This document shows positions 1 through 8,210 of a DNA stretch of 64,000 bases, piece after piece. Each line of letters starts with the position of its first letter. Within the stretch, counting starts at the first letter, position 1. The notes beneath the pieces were generated by a model, which ran no database searches, was not told where the DNA came from, and saw nothing but the letters and a program-made list of their open reading frames with translations. Origin of the DNA: an uncultured bacterium (lineage in GTDB: Bacteria > Nitrospirota > Thermodesulfovibrionia > Thermodesulfovibrionales > Thermodesulfovibrionaceae); assembly GCA_937998865.1 (NCBI GenBank), contig CALLBR010000017.1:18289-82288 (forward strand), in the 5' to 3' direction. Made by a program: the position numbers and the translations under genes.

Positions 1-87
1 TCAAATAAGAAAAAAAATCTTCATATTTTTAATTATATCAATAATAACATTGTGATAAAATATATTATGCTTCAAAAGGAGTGAGGA

Positions 88-894
88 ATGTTACCTTATC
101 CAAACATTAGCCCAGAGATAGTTAAAATTGGTCCTCTCTCAATTCGCTGGTATGGCTTGATGTATCTTATTGGTTTTATTTCTTCTTATTTAATAGTAAA
201 GAAGGAAATGAAAAGAAAAAGATTGAGGGTTGAGAAGGATTTCCTTGAAAATCTGTATTTTTACTTGATTTTAGGACTTCTAATTGGAGCAAGACTGGGT
301 TATGTAGTTTTTTATAATTTATCCTATTATCTGGAGAATCCTTCTGAAATTTTTGCCATTTGGCATGGTGGCATGTCTTTTCACGGCGGCCTTCTTGGAG
401 TAATTGTCTCAGCCTGGATTTTTTCAAAAATAAAAAAATTTGATTTTTTTACCCTTACTGACATGCTTGTTATATCTGCACCCATAGGTCTTGGATTAGG
501 CAGAATAGGTAATTTCATCAATGGGGAACTTTATGGAAAAGTAACAAATGTACCCTGGGCAATGGTTTTTCCTGAAGGTGGACCCTTCCCAAGGCATCCT
601 AGTCAACTTTATGAAGCAGCCTTTGAAGGAGTTTTATTATTCACTATTCTATGGTTTTTGAAAGACAAATTTAGTAATTCAGGGATTATCTCCTCTATAT
701 TCTTAATTCTCTATGGCATCTTTCGTTTCATCATAGAGTTTTTCAGAGAACCAGATCCTCAGATAGGTTATATTCTAGGTATATTTACAATGGGCCAAGT
801 TTTATGTAGTATTATGATAATTATTGGTTTAGGCTTACTGCTCCATAGGAGTAAAAATGATAGAAATTTCTCAAGAATTAATAAAAAGACTTAA
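88..894 (+). CDS. lgt: Prolipoprotein diacylglyceryl transferase
   Basis: Lgt transfers the diacylglyceryl group of phosphatidylglycerol to the lipobox cysteine of prolipoproteins at the inner membrane. The 268-residue length is normal. Hydrophobic helices run throughout, with the HGG region at about residues 93-102, the Lgt signature GRIGNFINGE from about residue 137, and the conserved RHPSQLYEA stretch near 170. The start is supported by AAAAGGAG about 8 bases upstream. An AT-rich promoter-like stretch (TAAAATATATTAT) lies near position 56-67. Its 3' end overlaps the start of the next gene by 38 bases, so the two are probably cotranscribed. Confidence 0.97.
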   Translation: MLPYPNISPEIVKIGPLSIRWYGLMYLIGFISSYLIVKKEMKRKRLRVEKDFLENLYFYLILGLLIGARLGYVVFYNLSYYLENPSEIFAIWHGGMSFHGGLLGVIVSAWIFSKIKKFDFFTLTDMLVISAPIGLGLGRIGNFINGELYGKVTNVPWAMVFPEGGPFPRHPSQLYEAAFEGVLLFTILWFLKDKFSNSGIISSIFLILYGIFRFIIEFFREPDPQIGYILGIFTMGQVLCSIMIIIGLGLLLHRSKNDRNFSRINKKT

Positions 895-1282
895 TGAGCT
901 AAAGAAGCATACCTTTTTTGAAATCTTAAATCTTGCGGGAAGAGTATTTATAATTGTTGATTACAATGAAAATGTTGTTATAGGAAAAAGAGGTTTCTTA
1001 CCCCAAGAAAAGGAGCGAGGATTAATCCTGGTTTTCAATAGTAAAATGAATTTTACTTGGGATGAAAATGCACTTCATGCTACTTTATTTTTTGGAAATT
1101 CACCAGAAAAATGCTATATACCCATTGATTTTATTGCTGGAGTTTTTTCTCCTGATCTAAGAATTCAACTTACAGTACCAGTCTTAAAAAAATTAGAACA
1201 AATAGAAGATAACACCACAGCTAACTCTCAGGAGAAGGATAAAGAAAAAATAATTGATATCAAGAAACTGAGGAAAAAATGA
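857..1282 (+). CDS. Conserved small protein, possible SspB-like ClpXP adaptor
   Basis: This 141-residue soluble protein begins inside the end of lgt, behind an AGGAG ribosome binding site. The middle section (about residues 64-108) has the strand pattern of SspB-type proteins: a LILVFN strand, then an ALHATLFFGNSPEKCYIPID segment resembling the SspB region that ends in a conserved VPI-like strand, then a charged C-terminal tail. SspB tethers ssrA-tagged substrates to ClpXP. The resemblance is by eye only, so the function is a hypothesis. The C-terminal Lys/Glu-rich tail (about 118-141) would suit a flexible ClpX-binding tail. It overlaps the following gene by 4 bases. Confidence 0.6.
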   Translation: MIEISQELIKRLNELKKHTFFEILNLAGRVFIIVDYNENVVIGKRGFLPQEKERGLILVFNSKMNFTWDENALHATLFFGNSPEKCYIPIDFIAGVFSPDLRIQLTVPVLKKLEQIEDNTTANSQEKDKEKIIDIKKLRKK

Positions 1283-1614
1283 GCTTAGAAAAGCCTCTTA
1301 AAGAATTACTAATTCATCAAATTAGACAAAGACTAAGCAAGATAAAGCAAGATTTAGAACCTCTTGCATCACCTCCTCCTGATTTGAAAATAAAAAGTTA
1401 CGGAATAACAATTGGATACATGGACATATTGATAGAAAGAGAAATTGACAATGAAAGAATTAATAAATGGAAAAATCTTATAGAAGAGGGTAATAAATTA
1501 ATTATTATAGTGTCGAAGGAAGAGAAACTAAAAATTACAGAAATCTTATGGAAAGAAGGGCTTGCTGAAAAAATAAGTATTGGAACATATGAGATAAACT
1601 TATTTTTGCCTTGA
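1279..1614 (+). CDS. Hypothetical protein, 111 residues
   Basis: I do not recognise this protein. It starts with an ATGA overlap with the preceding SspB-like gene, which implies translational coupling in the lgt operon. It is soluble and has no signal peptide. The N-terminal 30 residues look helical and basic, a Pro-rich spacer follows (LASPPPDLK), and the second half has an alternating alpha/beta pattern (KLIIIVSKEEKLKITEILWKE). Its last 15 bases overlap the end of the convergent phoU gene, so no terminator separates the two. Confidence 0.6.
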   Translation: MSLEKPLKELLIHQIRQRLSKIKQDLEPLASPPPDLKIKSYGITIGYMDILIEREIDNERINKWKNLIEEGNKLIIIVSKEEKLKITEILWKEGLAEKISIGTYEINLFLP

Positions 1615-2304
1615 TATGAAATCCTCTAAGCAAAGTTTTTGAATCTCTTCTGTGACAAATGTACCTCTTAACATCTTACCCTCCACCATATAAATAACCA
1701 TCTCTGCTATATTTGTTGCGTGATCTGCTATCCTTTCAAGATATTTAGCTATGAACATTCTTTTAAGAGCAAGAGGAATTATATCAGGATTTTTTATCAT
1801 TAACTCAAAAAGTTCATTATGATTATTTTTAAGAAGCTCATCTACTTTATCATCTCTTTTTATAATATCGTAGCATAAGTCTACATCTTCTTTCACAAAA
1901 GCATTTATAACATCTTCCACCATACTTTCAGTAATTTCAGCCATTTTAGGAATATTTACGAAAGGTTTTAGAAAAGGTTCTTGGTTTAATTCTATGGATC
2001 TTTCAGCGATATTTACAGCAAAGTCACCCATTCTTTCAAGGTCAGTGGATATTTTCATTGCTGTGGTTATAAATCTTAAGTCCTTTGCCATAGGTTGTCT
2101 GAGGGCTATTAATCTTATACATTCTTCATTTATATCCACTTCAAGACCATTTATAAGATTGTCTCTTGATATAACCTGTTTTGCCAATTCATTGTCTCTG
2201 TCAATGAGAGCTTTGACAGACTTTCTTATTCCCTCTTCCACAAGACATCCCAGTATAAGAATTTTTTCTTTTAATTTTCTTAATTCCTCATCTAATATCA
2301 CCAT
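1600..2304 (-). CDS. phoU: Phosphate signalling regulator PhoU
   Basis: PhoU couples Pst transporter activity to the PhoR/PhoB two-component system and represses the Pho response when phosphate is plentiful. The 234-residue length is normal. Two PhoU repeats are visible, each with a metal-binding E/D-xxx-D core (RDNELAKQVI with LERMGDFAVNIAE, and KRDDKVDELL with LERIADHATNIAE). AAGGAGG lies 5 bases before the ATG. A 167-base gap separates it from pstB, and this gap holds a separate sigma-70-like promoter, so phoU can be made without the Pst operon. No PhoR or PhoB gene with a DNA-binding domain is present in the window. Confidence 0.96.
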   Translation of the reverse strand: MVILDEELRKLKEKILILGCLVEEGIRKSVKALIDRDNELAKQVISRDNLINGLEVDINEECIRLIALRQPMAKDLRFITTAMKISTDLERMGDFAVNIAERSIELNQEPFLKPFVNIPKMAEITESMVEDVINAFVKEDVDLCYDIIKRDDKVDELLKNNHNELFELMIKNPDIIPLALKRMFIAKYLERIADHATNIAEMVIYMVEGKMLRGTFVTEEIQKLCLEDFISRQK

Positions 2305-2331
2305 GCAACCCTCCTTAATTTTCCTTAGGTT

Positions 2332-2361
2332 ATTATACAGTTAAGATGTCCTTATTGACAA
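2332..2361 (-). promoter_or_regulatory. Putative sigma-70 promoter of phoU
   Basis: On the minus strand TTGTCA (2361-2356) and a perfect TATAAT (2337-2332) are separated by 18 bases. The start codon of phoU lies 28 bases downstream. No Pho-box-like repeats accompany it, which predicts constitutive phoU expression alongside any read-through from the pst operon. Confidence 0.6.
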
Positions 2362-2471
2362 GCCACTGAATAAGAAATCATCCAAAAACTTAAATAAAAA
2401 AACTTCTTCGTATTGTAATTGATATTCAATATATTTATCAAACCGCATTAAAAAATTAAAATGACTCGTTC

Positions 2472-3329
2472 TTAACCAAATCTGCCTGTTATGTAGTCTT
2501 CTGTAAGTTTTTGGGAGGGTACAGTAAATATTTTTTGAGTGTTTGCAAACTCAATGAGCTCTCCCAAGTACATGAAACCTGTCCAGTCAGAAACTCTTGC
2601 TGCCTGTTGCATGTTATGGGTGACGATTATTATGGTTAATTTATCTTTAAGTTCCATAATTAATTCCTCTATTTTTGATGTAGATATAGGATCCAAGGCA
2701 CTTGTAGGCTCATCAAACAGGAGAATTTCAGGTTCTATAGCTATAGCTCTTGCTATACATAATCGTTGCTGTTGCCCTCCCGAAAGACTATAGGCATTGG
2801 CATTAAGCCTATCTTTTACTTCATCCCAAAGGGCTGATGCTCTTAGTGCCCACTCTACTTTCTCCTGAATTAATTTTTTATCTTTTACTCCATTTACTCT
2901 TAATCCATAAGCTACATTTTCAAAAATGGATTTTGGAAACGGATTAGGTCTCTGAAAAACCATACCTATTCTTCTTCTAAGATCAAGAACATCTATTTTT
3001 GGACTTGCTATATTAATACCCTCAGGATGAAAAATAATGCTTCCTTCATATCTTGAACCTGGATAGAGATCATGCATTCTGTTGAAACATCTAAGTAAAG
3101 TAGTTTTACCACATCCGCTTGGTCCAATAAGAGCAGTTATTTTTTTTGTGGGAATTTTAAGATTAATGTTTTTTAAAGCTCTAAAATCTCCATAGTAGAA
3201 ATTTAAATCCTTTACCTCCAGTTTTATTTCCCCTTCTGGTTTTTGAATAGTTTTTCCCATTTCTGAAACCCTCTCTGCAGAGAATGAAAAAAGATTTTTA
3301 AGGCTTTCTATCATAGAACCAATTACCAT
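2472..3329 (-). CDS. pstB: Phosphate ABC transporter ATP-binding protein, system 1
   Basis: PstB hydrolyses ATP to drive phosphate import through PstCA. Walker A is GPSGCGKTT (about residues 69-77), the Q-loop follows in VFQRPNPFP, the ABC signature is LSGGQQQR, Walker B is [12 protein letters not shown] and the switch histidine is in VTHNMQQA. At 285 residues it is longer than the usual 250 because of an N-terminal extension of about 35 residues (a serine/phenylalanine-rich stretch before [13 protein letters not shown]). A later in-frame start, such as the Met at residue 24, is possible. It overlaps pstA by 7 bases. Confidence 0.96.
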   Translation of the reverse strand: MVIGSMIESLKNLFSFSAERVSEMGKTIQKPEGEIKLEVKDLNFYYGDFRALKNINLKIPTKKITALIGPSGCGKTTLLRCFNRMHDLYPGSRYEGSIIFHPEGINIASPKIDVLDLRRRIGMVFQRPNPFPKSIFENVAYGLRVNGVKDKKLIQEKVEWALRASALWDEVKDRLNANAYSLSGGQQQRLCIARAIAIEPEILLFDEPTSALDPISTSKIEELIMELKDKLTIIIVTHNMQQAARVSDWTGFMYLGELIEFANTQKIFTVPSQKLTEDYITGRFG

Positions 3330-4243
3330 ATGTATTTTCTCCTTACTTTTTGCCTTAAATAGTATGCTATGGCATTCATTAAGACTGTTAAAATAAGAAG
3401 TATAAATCCAGCAGCTGCAGCATTAACCTGAAAGGCTGCCTGCGGTCTTGAAACCCAGTTAAATATTTGAATGGGCAGAACAGTGAAGGGTGACATGAAA
3501 ACTTCCCAAACTTTATCCAGTGATATAAAGGGAAAATCTGATGTAAAAGGAGAAGGTGGTAAAAAAGCTATAAAGGTAAGAGCACCAATTGTTATAAGAG
3601 GTGCGGTCTCTCCTATAGCACGAGAGGCAGCAATTATTAGTCCTGTGAGTATTCCACCAAAAGAATAGGGCAAAATGTGGTCTCTAACAGTATCCCATTT
3701 TGTTGCACCTACGGCGTAAGCTCCTTCTCTTATGTCACGGGGGATTCTTCTAATGGCTTCTCTTGTATTTACTACTATTACTGGCAACATGAGAATACTC
3801 AAAGTCAAACCAGCTGTTAAGATACTTTCTCCAAATTTAAATCTATATACAAAAATACCCAATGCTAATAATCCATAAATTATAGCAGGTACTGCAGCAA
3901 GATTATTTATGTTTAGTTCAATAATTGTCTCAATTTTACCTATAAAACCTCTTTTTGTTGCGTATTCTTCAAGATAAATTCCAGCTGGAATTCCTATCAG
4001 TAATGACCAAAAAATAGCTCCTGCCATCACAAGAAGAGTTCCAACCCAACCTGAAAGAATTCCGGCTTGATCAGGAAATCTTGAAGGAAAAGATGTATAA
4101 AAAGAAGTATCCTTAATTTTCTCAATGCCATCAATAAATAAATTAATTATTAAAGTAAACAGAAAAGAAATCACCATAAGAAAAGCTAAAAATCCAACGA
4201 TAGGAAATACAATATCAGGTCTTGAATTAATTTTTCTACTCAT
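3323..4243 (-). CDS. pstA: Phosphate ABC transporter permease PstA, system 1
   Basis: One of two permease subunits of the first Pst system. The 306-residue protein has about six membrane segments and the ABC permease EAA loop ([22 protein letters not shown]), which contacts PstB. The family signature [21 protein letters not shown] follows. It lies between pstC (2 bases upstream) and pstB (7-base overlap), so the operon order is pstS-C-A-B. Confidence 0.96.
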   Translation of the reverse strand: MSRKINSRPDIVFPIVGFLAFLMVISFLFTLIINLFIDGIEKIKDTSFYTSFPSRFPDQAGILSGWVGTLLVMAGAIFWSLLIGIPAGIYLEEYATKRGFIGKIETIIELNINNLAAVPAIIYGLLALGIFVYRFKFGESILTAGLTLSILMLPVIVVNTREAIRRIPRDIREGAYAVGATKWDTVRDHILPYSFGGILTGLIIAASRAIGETAPLITIGALTFIAFLPPSPFTSDFPFISLDKVWEVFMSPFTVLPIQIFNWVSRPQAAFQVNAAAAGFILLILTVLMNAIAYYLRQKVRRKYIW

Positions 4244-4245
4244 CT

Positions 4246-5139
4246 CTAATAAACCTCTCTTATTCTTGATCTAAGCCAAAGTGCAATGGAATTGAAAATA
4301 AAAGCTATTAAAAATAAAGCTAAACCAACAGCAAAAATTGACAAATACTCAATGGAACCGAAAGGTAAATCACCCAAGGCTACTTGAACTATATAGCCTG
4401 TCATTGTTTGAACAGGCTCTCGTGGGTCTAAGGTAAGATTAGGATACATTCCAGCAGCAATAGCAACAACCATTGTTTCACCAATAGCCCTGGAAGCTCC
4501 TAATATAAATCCAGCTACAACTCCAGAAACAGCTGCAGGTAAAACAATTTTTAAAGCAGTTCTTAATTTTGTTGCACCTAAAGAATAAGAAGCCTCTCTA
4601 ATTCTTTGAGGTACTCCTTTCATTGCGTCCTCAGCCATAGAGGCTGTGTAGGGAAGTATCATGAAACCAAGAACAATTCCTGGTGCTAAAGAGTTGAAAC
4701 CATCTAAATTGGGAACAATTTTCTGTAAAAAGGGAGTAACAAACAGTAGTGTAAAATAACCAAAGACCACTGTAGGAATTGCCTCAAGAAACTCTATGAT
4801 GGGTTTAGCAAACTCTCTAACCCTCACAGAGGCATATTCACTTAAATATATTGATATAAGTAAACCCAAGGGAACAGACACTACCATAGCAATTCCTGCA
4901 ATTAGAAAGGTTCCTGATACAAGGGGCCAAATTCCGAATTTTTTAGTGGCAAAAACAGGTGTCCATTCTTTTTCAGTGAGAAATTCTTTTATTGAAACCT
5001 CTTTAAAGAATTCAATAGAATCAGATAAAAGCACATAGACTATTCCTACGGTTATAAAAATTGTAATAAAGCCGGCGGTGAAAAACACCGCCAGCATTAG
5101 TTTGTCTAAAAATTTCTTATAGGTTACACTGGAAAACAA
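4246..5139 (-). CDS. pstC: Phosphate ABC transporter permease PstC, system 1
   Basis: The second permease subunit of Pst system 1, 297 residues with six predicted membrane helices. The EAA loop is visible (IREASYSLGATKLRTALKIVLP), followed by the [18 protein letters not shown] signature. The periplasmic loop after helix 1 contains KEWTPVFATKKFGIWPLVSG, which differs from the E. coli-like loop of the second PstC at 30178-31107. The two systems therefore look like separate lineages and not a recent duplication. It starts 19 bases after pstS1. Confidence 0.95.
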   Translation of the reverse strand: MFSSVTYKKFLDKLMLAVFFTAGFITIFITVGIVYVLLSDSIEFFKEVSIKEFLTEKEWTPVFATKKFGIWPLVSGTFLIAGIAMVVSVPLGLLISIYLSEYASVRVREFAKPIIEFLEAIPTVVFGYFTLLFVTPFLQKIVPNLDGFNSLAPGIVLGFMILPYTASMAEDAMKGVPQRIREASYSLGATKLRTALKIVLPAAVSGVVAGFILGASRAIGETMVVAIAAGMYPNLTLDPREPVQTMTGYIVQVALGDLPFGSIEYLSIFAVGLALFLIAFIFNSIALWLRSRIREVY

Positions 5140-5158
5140 TTCTAATTTATCTCCTTAG

Positions 5159-6169
5159 TTAGTGTTTTGTCTCTCTCTTGAGGAGCTCTTCAACTGTAAG
5201 CCCAACTTCAGGTTCTCCACCAAAGACTGTTCCTGTCTGCATCTTTTTGAATCTCTCAAGAGCCATTTCATAGGCTTTTGTTGGAAGAGGAACTCCGCCT
5301 ACTTGCTTTGTAATTTTTGAAGCGTTTTTAAGATAAAACTCAACAAATTCCTTTACTTCAGGTTTTTCCTTTGCTGATTTTTCATTTACATAAATGAAAA
5401 GTGGTCTTGAAAGAGGGTTATAAGTTCCATCCATTACAGTTTTTTCGGTTGGCATTACACACTTACCTGTTTTTGGATTGAGTACCGCTAGAGGCTTTAC
5501 TTTCCCTTTATTTTCAATAACATATGTAAGTCCTACATAACCAAGCCCGCCTAAATCCCTTATTACTGCATTCATTATAACATTATCATCTTCACTAGCT
5601 ACATAATCGCCTCTGCTTGACTTAGCTTTTCCCATCACTGCCTCTGTAAAATAATCAAAGGTTCCAGAATCAGCACCTGGTCCCGCAAGTCTAAGAGGCT
5701 TATCAGGCCAGCTTGGATCAATCTGATTCCATTTAGTTATCTTACCCTGCGCTTCAGGCTCCCACATTTTCTTTAGTTGTTCAACAGTAATGCAGTCATT
5801 TTTAATCCAATTGTTTTTAACATTTACAAAAACTGAAAGAGCATCATAGGCTACAGGTATTTCAATATACTTGATTCCAGCTTCTTTACAAGCATCCATT
5901 TCCTTTTTTAGAATTGGTCTTGATGCATTAGATATGTCTGTTTCACCTCTGCAAAACTTTTTAAACCCTCCTCCAGTGCCTGAAATTCCTACTGTCACTT
6001 TTACAGCACCTTTTTTAGCTTTCTGAAACTCTTCTGCCACACCCTCTGTAATAGGAAACACCGTAGAGGAACCATCAATCTTGATGATAGGCTGTCCATA
6101 CGCAATAGACATGAGAGAGAAAATACCAATTACTGCAAGAAAAACTCCCAACAACTTTTGATAACTCAT
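5159..6169 (-). CDS. pstS: Periplasmic phosphate-binding protein PstS, system 1
   Basis: This is the substrate-binding subunit of system 1, with a Sec signal peptide ending near SIAYGQP (about residue 25). The mature protein starts with IKIDGSSTVFPITEGVAEEF and contains TGGGFKKFCRGETDISNASR and GADSGTFDYF, which are the phosphate-binding loops of the PstS/SphX type common outside enterobacteria. Length is 336 residues. It is the first gene of pstSCAB and is preceded by four Pho-box-like repeats and a TATACT -10 element. A second, E. coli-type pstS starts in the opposite direction 142 bases away. Confidence 0.96.
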   Translation of the reverse strand: MSYQKLLGVFLAVIGIFSLMSIAYGQPIIKIDGSSTVFPITEGVAEEFQKAKKGAVKVTVGISGTGGGFKKFCRGETDISNASRPILKKEMDACKEAGIKYIEIPVAYDALSVFVNVKNNWIKNDCITVEQLKKMWEPEAQGKITKWNQIDPSWPDKPLRLAGPGADSGTFDYFTEAVMGKAKSSRGDYVASEDDNVIMNAVIRDLGGLGYVGLTYVIENKGKVKPLAVLNPKTGKCVMPTEKTVMDGTYNPLSRPLFIYVNEKSAKEKPEVKEFVEFYLKNASKITKQVGGVPLPTKAYEMALERFKKMQTGTVFGGEPEVGLTVEELLKRETKH

Positions 6170-6206
6170 AGAAAACCTCCTTTAGATTTTTATTTTCTAT
6201 GTTTTT

Positions 6207-6261
6207 AGTATAAAAACTCATTGTTACAGCAAATTTACGGAAATGTTAAAATTCTGTTACA
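6207..6261 (-). promoter_or_regulatory. Putative Pho box and -10 of pstS1, shared with pstS2
   Basis: Reading the minus strand, GTAACA, TTAACA, GTAAAT and GTAACA occur at 6260-6255, 6249-6244, 6238-6233 and 6227-6222, exactly 11 bases apart. A TATACT -10 follows at 6212-6207 after a 9-base gap. This is the arrangement expected of PhoB/PhoP-type activators, which bind 11-bp direct repeats upstream of the -10. On the plus strand the same block ends 7 bases before GATAAT (6269-6274), so it could also serve the divergent pstS2. Confidence 0.7.
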
Positions 6262-6311
6262 AAGTAAAGATAATTTGGTAAAATATTTAAAAATTTTTTA
6301 AGGAGAGTGCC

Positions 6312-7319
6312 ATGATTAAAAGATTATGTATTCTTTCACTTTTATTAGTCCTCCTCTTTCCTTGTACTTCTCTCTCTTCTGAAATGATTAATGGTGCAGG
6401 AGCTACTTTCCCATATCCTCTCTATTCAGCCTGGGCTTCAAATTATTACAAAGCAACCAATATAAAAGTTAATTATCAATCAATTGGTTCAGGTGGAGGT
6501 ATTAGGCAAATTACAGAAAGAACCGTGCACTTTGGAGCTTCAGATATGGCACTTATGCCTGAGGAAATTGAAAAATCAAAGCTTCTTCAATTTCCTGCTG
6601 TTATTGGAGGAGTAGTTCCAGTAGTAAATCTTCCAAACATAGCTTCAGGTAGTTTGGTACTGGACGGGATTACCTTATGTGAAATATTTCTTGGTGAAAT
6701 AAACAAATGGGATGATCCTAAATTAAAAGCTTTGAATCCTAACTTAAATCTTCCTTCTAAGCCAATAACTGTTATTTATCGCTCCGATGGTTCTGGTACT
6801 ACAGCCATATTCACTCATTATCTCAGCAGTGCCTGTAAAAAATGGGCAGAAAAAGTAGGTTATGGCACATCTGTAAAATGGAAAGTAGGACTGGGAGGAA
6901 AAGGAAATGAGGGAGTTGCAAATTATGTTAAAAGAACTCCCTATTCTATAGGATATGTTGAATTTGCTTATGCAAAACAAAATAATTTGATTGTAACACA
7001 ACTTAAAAATAAAGCAGGACAAATTGTTAAACCCGAAATTGATACCTTTGCAGAGGCAGCAGCCTCTGCGTCTTTAGAACCGAAAAATCATTTCTATGCT
7101 TGGTTAACAGATGCTGCAGGGAAAAAAGCTTGGCCTATTACAGGAGCCACTTACATACTTCTTGCAAGAGAAAAAAATGATATCAACAAATCAGTTATCA
7201 AATTCTTTGATTGGGCTTTTACTAATGGCGATGAAACAGCAAAAAAGCTTGATTATGTACCTTTGCCTAAAAATTTAAAAGAAAAAGTAAGAACTTACTG
7301 GAAAACATACATAAAATAA
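6312..7319 (+). CDS. pstS: Periplasmic phosphate-binding protein PstS, E. coli-like, system 2
   Basis: This second PstS is 335 residues with a cleavable signal peptide (hydrophobic core LCILSLLLVLLFPCTSL, cleavage near SLSS). The mature N-terminus INGAGATFPYPLYSAW, SIGSGGGIRQI and RSDGSGTTAIFTHYL are the phosphate-contact loops of the E. coli PstS type, unlike the neighbouring pstS1. The SD is AAGGAG 8 bases before the ATG. It has no permease genes beside it; the matching E. coli-like PstC2A2B2 set is 23 kb away at 30178-32698. It shares the Pho-box region with pstS1. Confidence 0.95.
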   Translation: MIKRLCILSLLLVLLFPCTSLSSEMINGAGATFPYPLYSAWASNYYKATNIKVNYQSIGSGGGIRQITERTVHFGASDMALMPEEIEKSKLLQFPAVIGGVVPVVNLPNIASGSLVLDGITLCEIFLGEINKWDDPKLKALNPNLNLPSKPITVIYRSDGSGTTAIFTHYLSSACKKWAEKVGYGTSVKWKVGLGGKGNEGVANYVKRTPYSIGYVEFAYAKQNNLIVTQLKNKAGQIVKPEIDTFAEAAASASLEPKNHFYAWLTDAAGKKAWPITGATYILLAREKNDINKSVIKFFDWAFTNGDETAKKLDYVPLPKNLKEKVRTYWKTYIK

Positions 7320-7353
7320 CTTTAACAAATTTTCATTAAAGATACCTCAAAGG

Positions 7354-7389
7354 GCTCAGAGTTTTATTCCTTTTATTTTTACTCTGAGC
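7354..7389. terminator. Hairpin between convergent pstS2 and receiver gene
   Basis: A 9-bp perfect stem, GCTCAGAGT (7354-7362) with ACTCTGAGC (7381-7389), encloses a U-rich 18-base loop. Outer CCTC/GAGG bases can extend it. It lies between the stop codons of two convergent genes and could terminate both, but neither side has a classic U-tract. Confidence 0.45.
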
Positions 7390-7402
7390 TCAGAGGTTTA
7401 AA

Positions 7403-7783
7403 TCAATTACTCCTTCTTTTTTTCATATGGAGAGAGATTTTTCTGTATAGTTGAAAAATATCTCCCTTTACAATATAATCAGCAACTCCCTTCATTATTT
7501 TCATTTTTCTTAAATAGCCCTCATCATAAGAGGAATAGAATAAAACAGGAATTTTCGATTTATCAGTAAATTCCTTGATCATCTCAAAAACCAAATCTCC
7601 TGACAAAGCAGGCATATTTACATCAAGAAGAACTAAGTCTGGTTCTGAATACTTAACATTCTTTGTGATTCCAAGCCAACCCAGATTTTCAATTACTAGG
7701 TATCCAGCTTTTTCAAGAAGCTTTTTAGTGGTTAATAAATCCTTTTCATCGTCATCTGCTAAGAGAATCTTTCCTCTTTTCAT
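7403..7783 (-). CDS. Stand-alone response regulator receiver protein
   Basis: A single CheY-like receiver domain of 126 residues without an output domain. The acidic pocket is ADDDE (residues 9-13), the phospho-acceptor is Asp54 in LLDVNMP, the switch Ser is in LFYSSYD and the conserved Lys is in DYIVKGD. Such proteins work in phosphorelays or as diffusible signals. The leader of about 70 bases is preceded by four 11-bp-spaced Pho-box-like repeats, so it is predicted to respond to phosphate limitation. Its C-terminus is closely similar to the mini-protein encoded at 8014-8202. Confidence 0.9.
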   Translation of the reverse strand: MKRGKILLADDDEKDLLTTKKLLEKAGYLVIENLGWLGITKNVKYSEPDLVLLDVNMPALSGDLVFEMIKEFTDKSKIPVLFYSSYDEGYLRKMKIMKGVADYIVKGDIFQLYRKISLHMKKRRSN

Positions 7784-7858
7784 TGTTAATTCCTCCTTTC
7801 TTTAACTTATAGGTTTTGGAGTTTTCACTTAAGAAAGTGAATTTATTCTACTGTAGAG

Positions 7859-7912
7859 AGCATACTATTTTTTTGTTAAAGAGAGATTAAAAAAATATTA
7901 AATCTTCGTTAA
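7859..7912 (-). promoter_or_regulatory. Putative Pho box and -10 of the receiver gene
   Basis: On the minus strand TTAACG, TTAATA, TTAATC and TTAACA occur with exact 11-base periodicity at 7912-7907, 7901-7896, 7890-7885 and 7879-7874. A 9-base gap leads to TATGCT at 7864-7859. Geometry matches the pstS1 box. The predicted transcript start is near 7852, about 70 bases before the start codon. Confidence 0.6.
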
Positions 7913-7956
7913 ACATTTCTGTTTTTCTTATTCCAAAATTTTTAGACATAATGAAG

Positions 7957-7988
7957 AGAGCCTCAAGAGGCAATCCTCTCAAGGCTCT
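7957..7988. terminator. Hairpin downstream of the mini-receiver gene
   Basis: AGAGCCT (7957-7963) pairs with AGGCTCT (7982-7988), and an inner AGAGG/CCTCT stem continues it across a 2-base mismatch. The plus-strand side is followed by TTTT, but the operon ending here runs on the minus strand, so activity as its terminator is uncertain. Confidence 0.4.
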
Positions 7989-8013
7989 TTTGGGGAGGAG
8001 GGGTGCTGCACTT

Positions 8014-8202
8014 TTAGGAAGTTCTTTTCTTTAAAAATAGGGAAATTTTTCTATAAATCTCAAAAACATCTCCTTCCACTATAAAGGATGCCAAGTTATC
8101 CTGTAACATCATTGAATTGATAAATTGATGAGGTTGTAAGGACGACAAAACAGGTATCTTAATTGATCGCTTTGCTTTCTTTAAAATTTTTTCCTTTTTC
8201 AA
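8014..8202 (-). CDS. Internally deleted receiver-domain mini-protein
   Basis: This 62-residue protein begins MKKEKIL and ends DVFEIYRKISLFLKKRTS. The receiver protein at 7403-7783 begins MKRGKIL and ends DIFQLYRKISLHMKKRRSN. The middle of the domain, including the phosphorylatable Asp, is absent. Only the alpha4-beta5-alpha5 part (from about KIPVL) remains, and the conserved Lys of the switch is replaced (FIVEGD against YIVKGD). Translation looks real: AGGAGG lies 5 bases before a TTG start and overlaps the stop region of the upstream phosphoesterase gene. It could be a pseudogene kept by coupling, or a decoy dimerisation partner. Confidence 0.55.
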   Translation of the reverse strand: MKKEKILKKAKRSIKIPVLSSLQPHQFINSMMLQDNLASFIVEGDVFEIYRKISLFLKKRTS

Positions 8203-8210
8203 TTTTCCTC

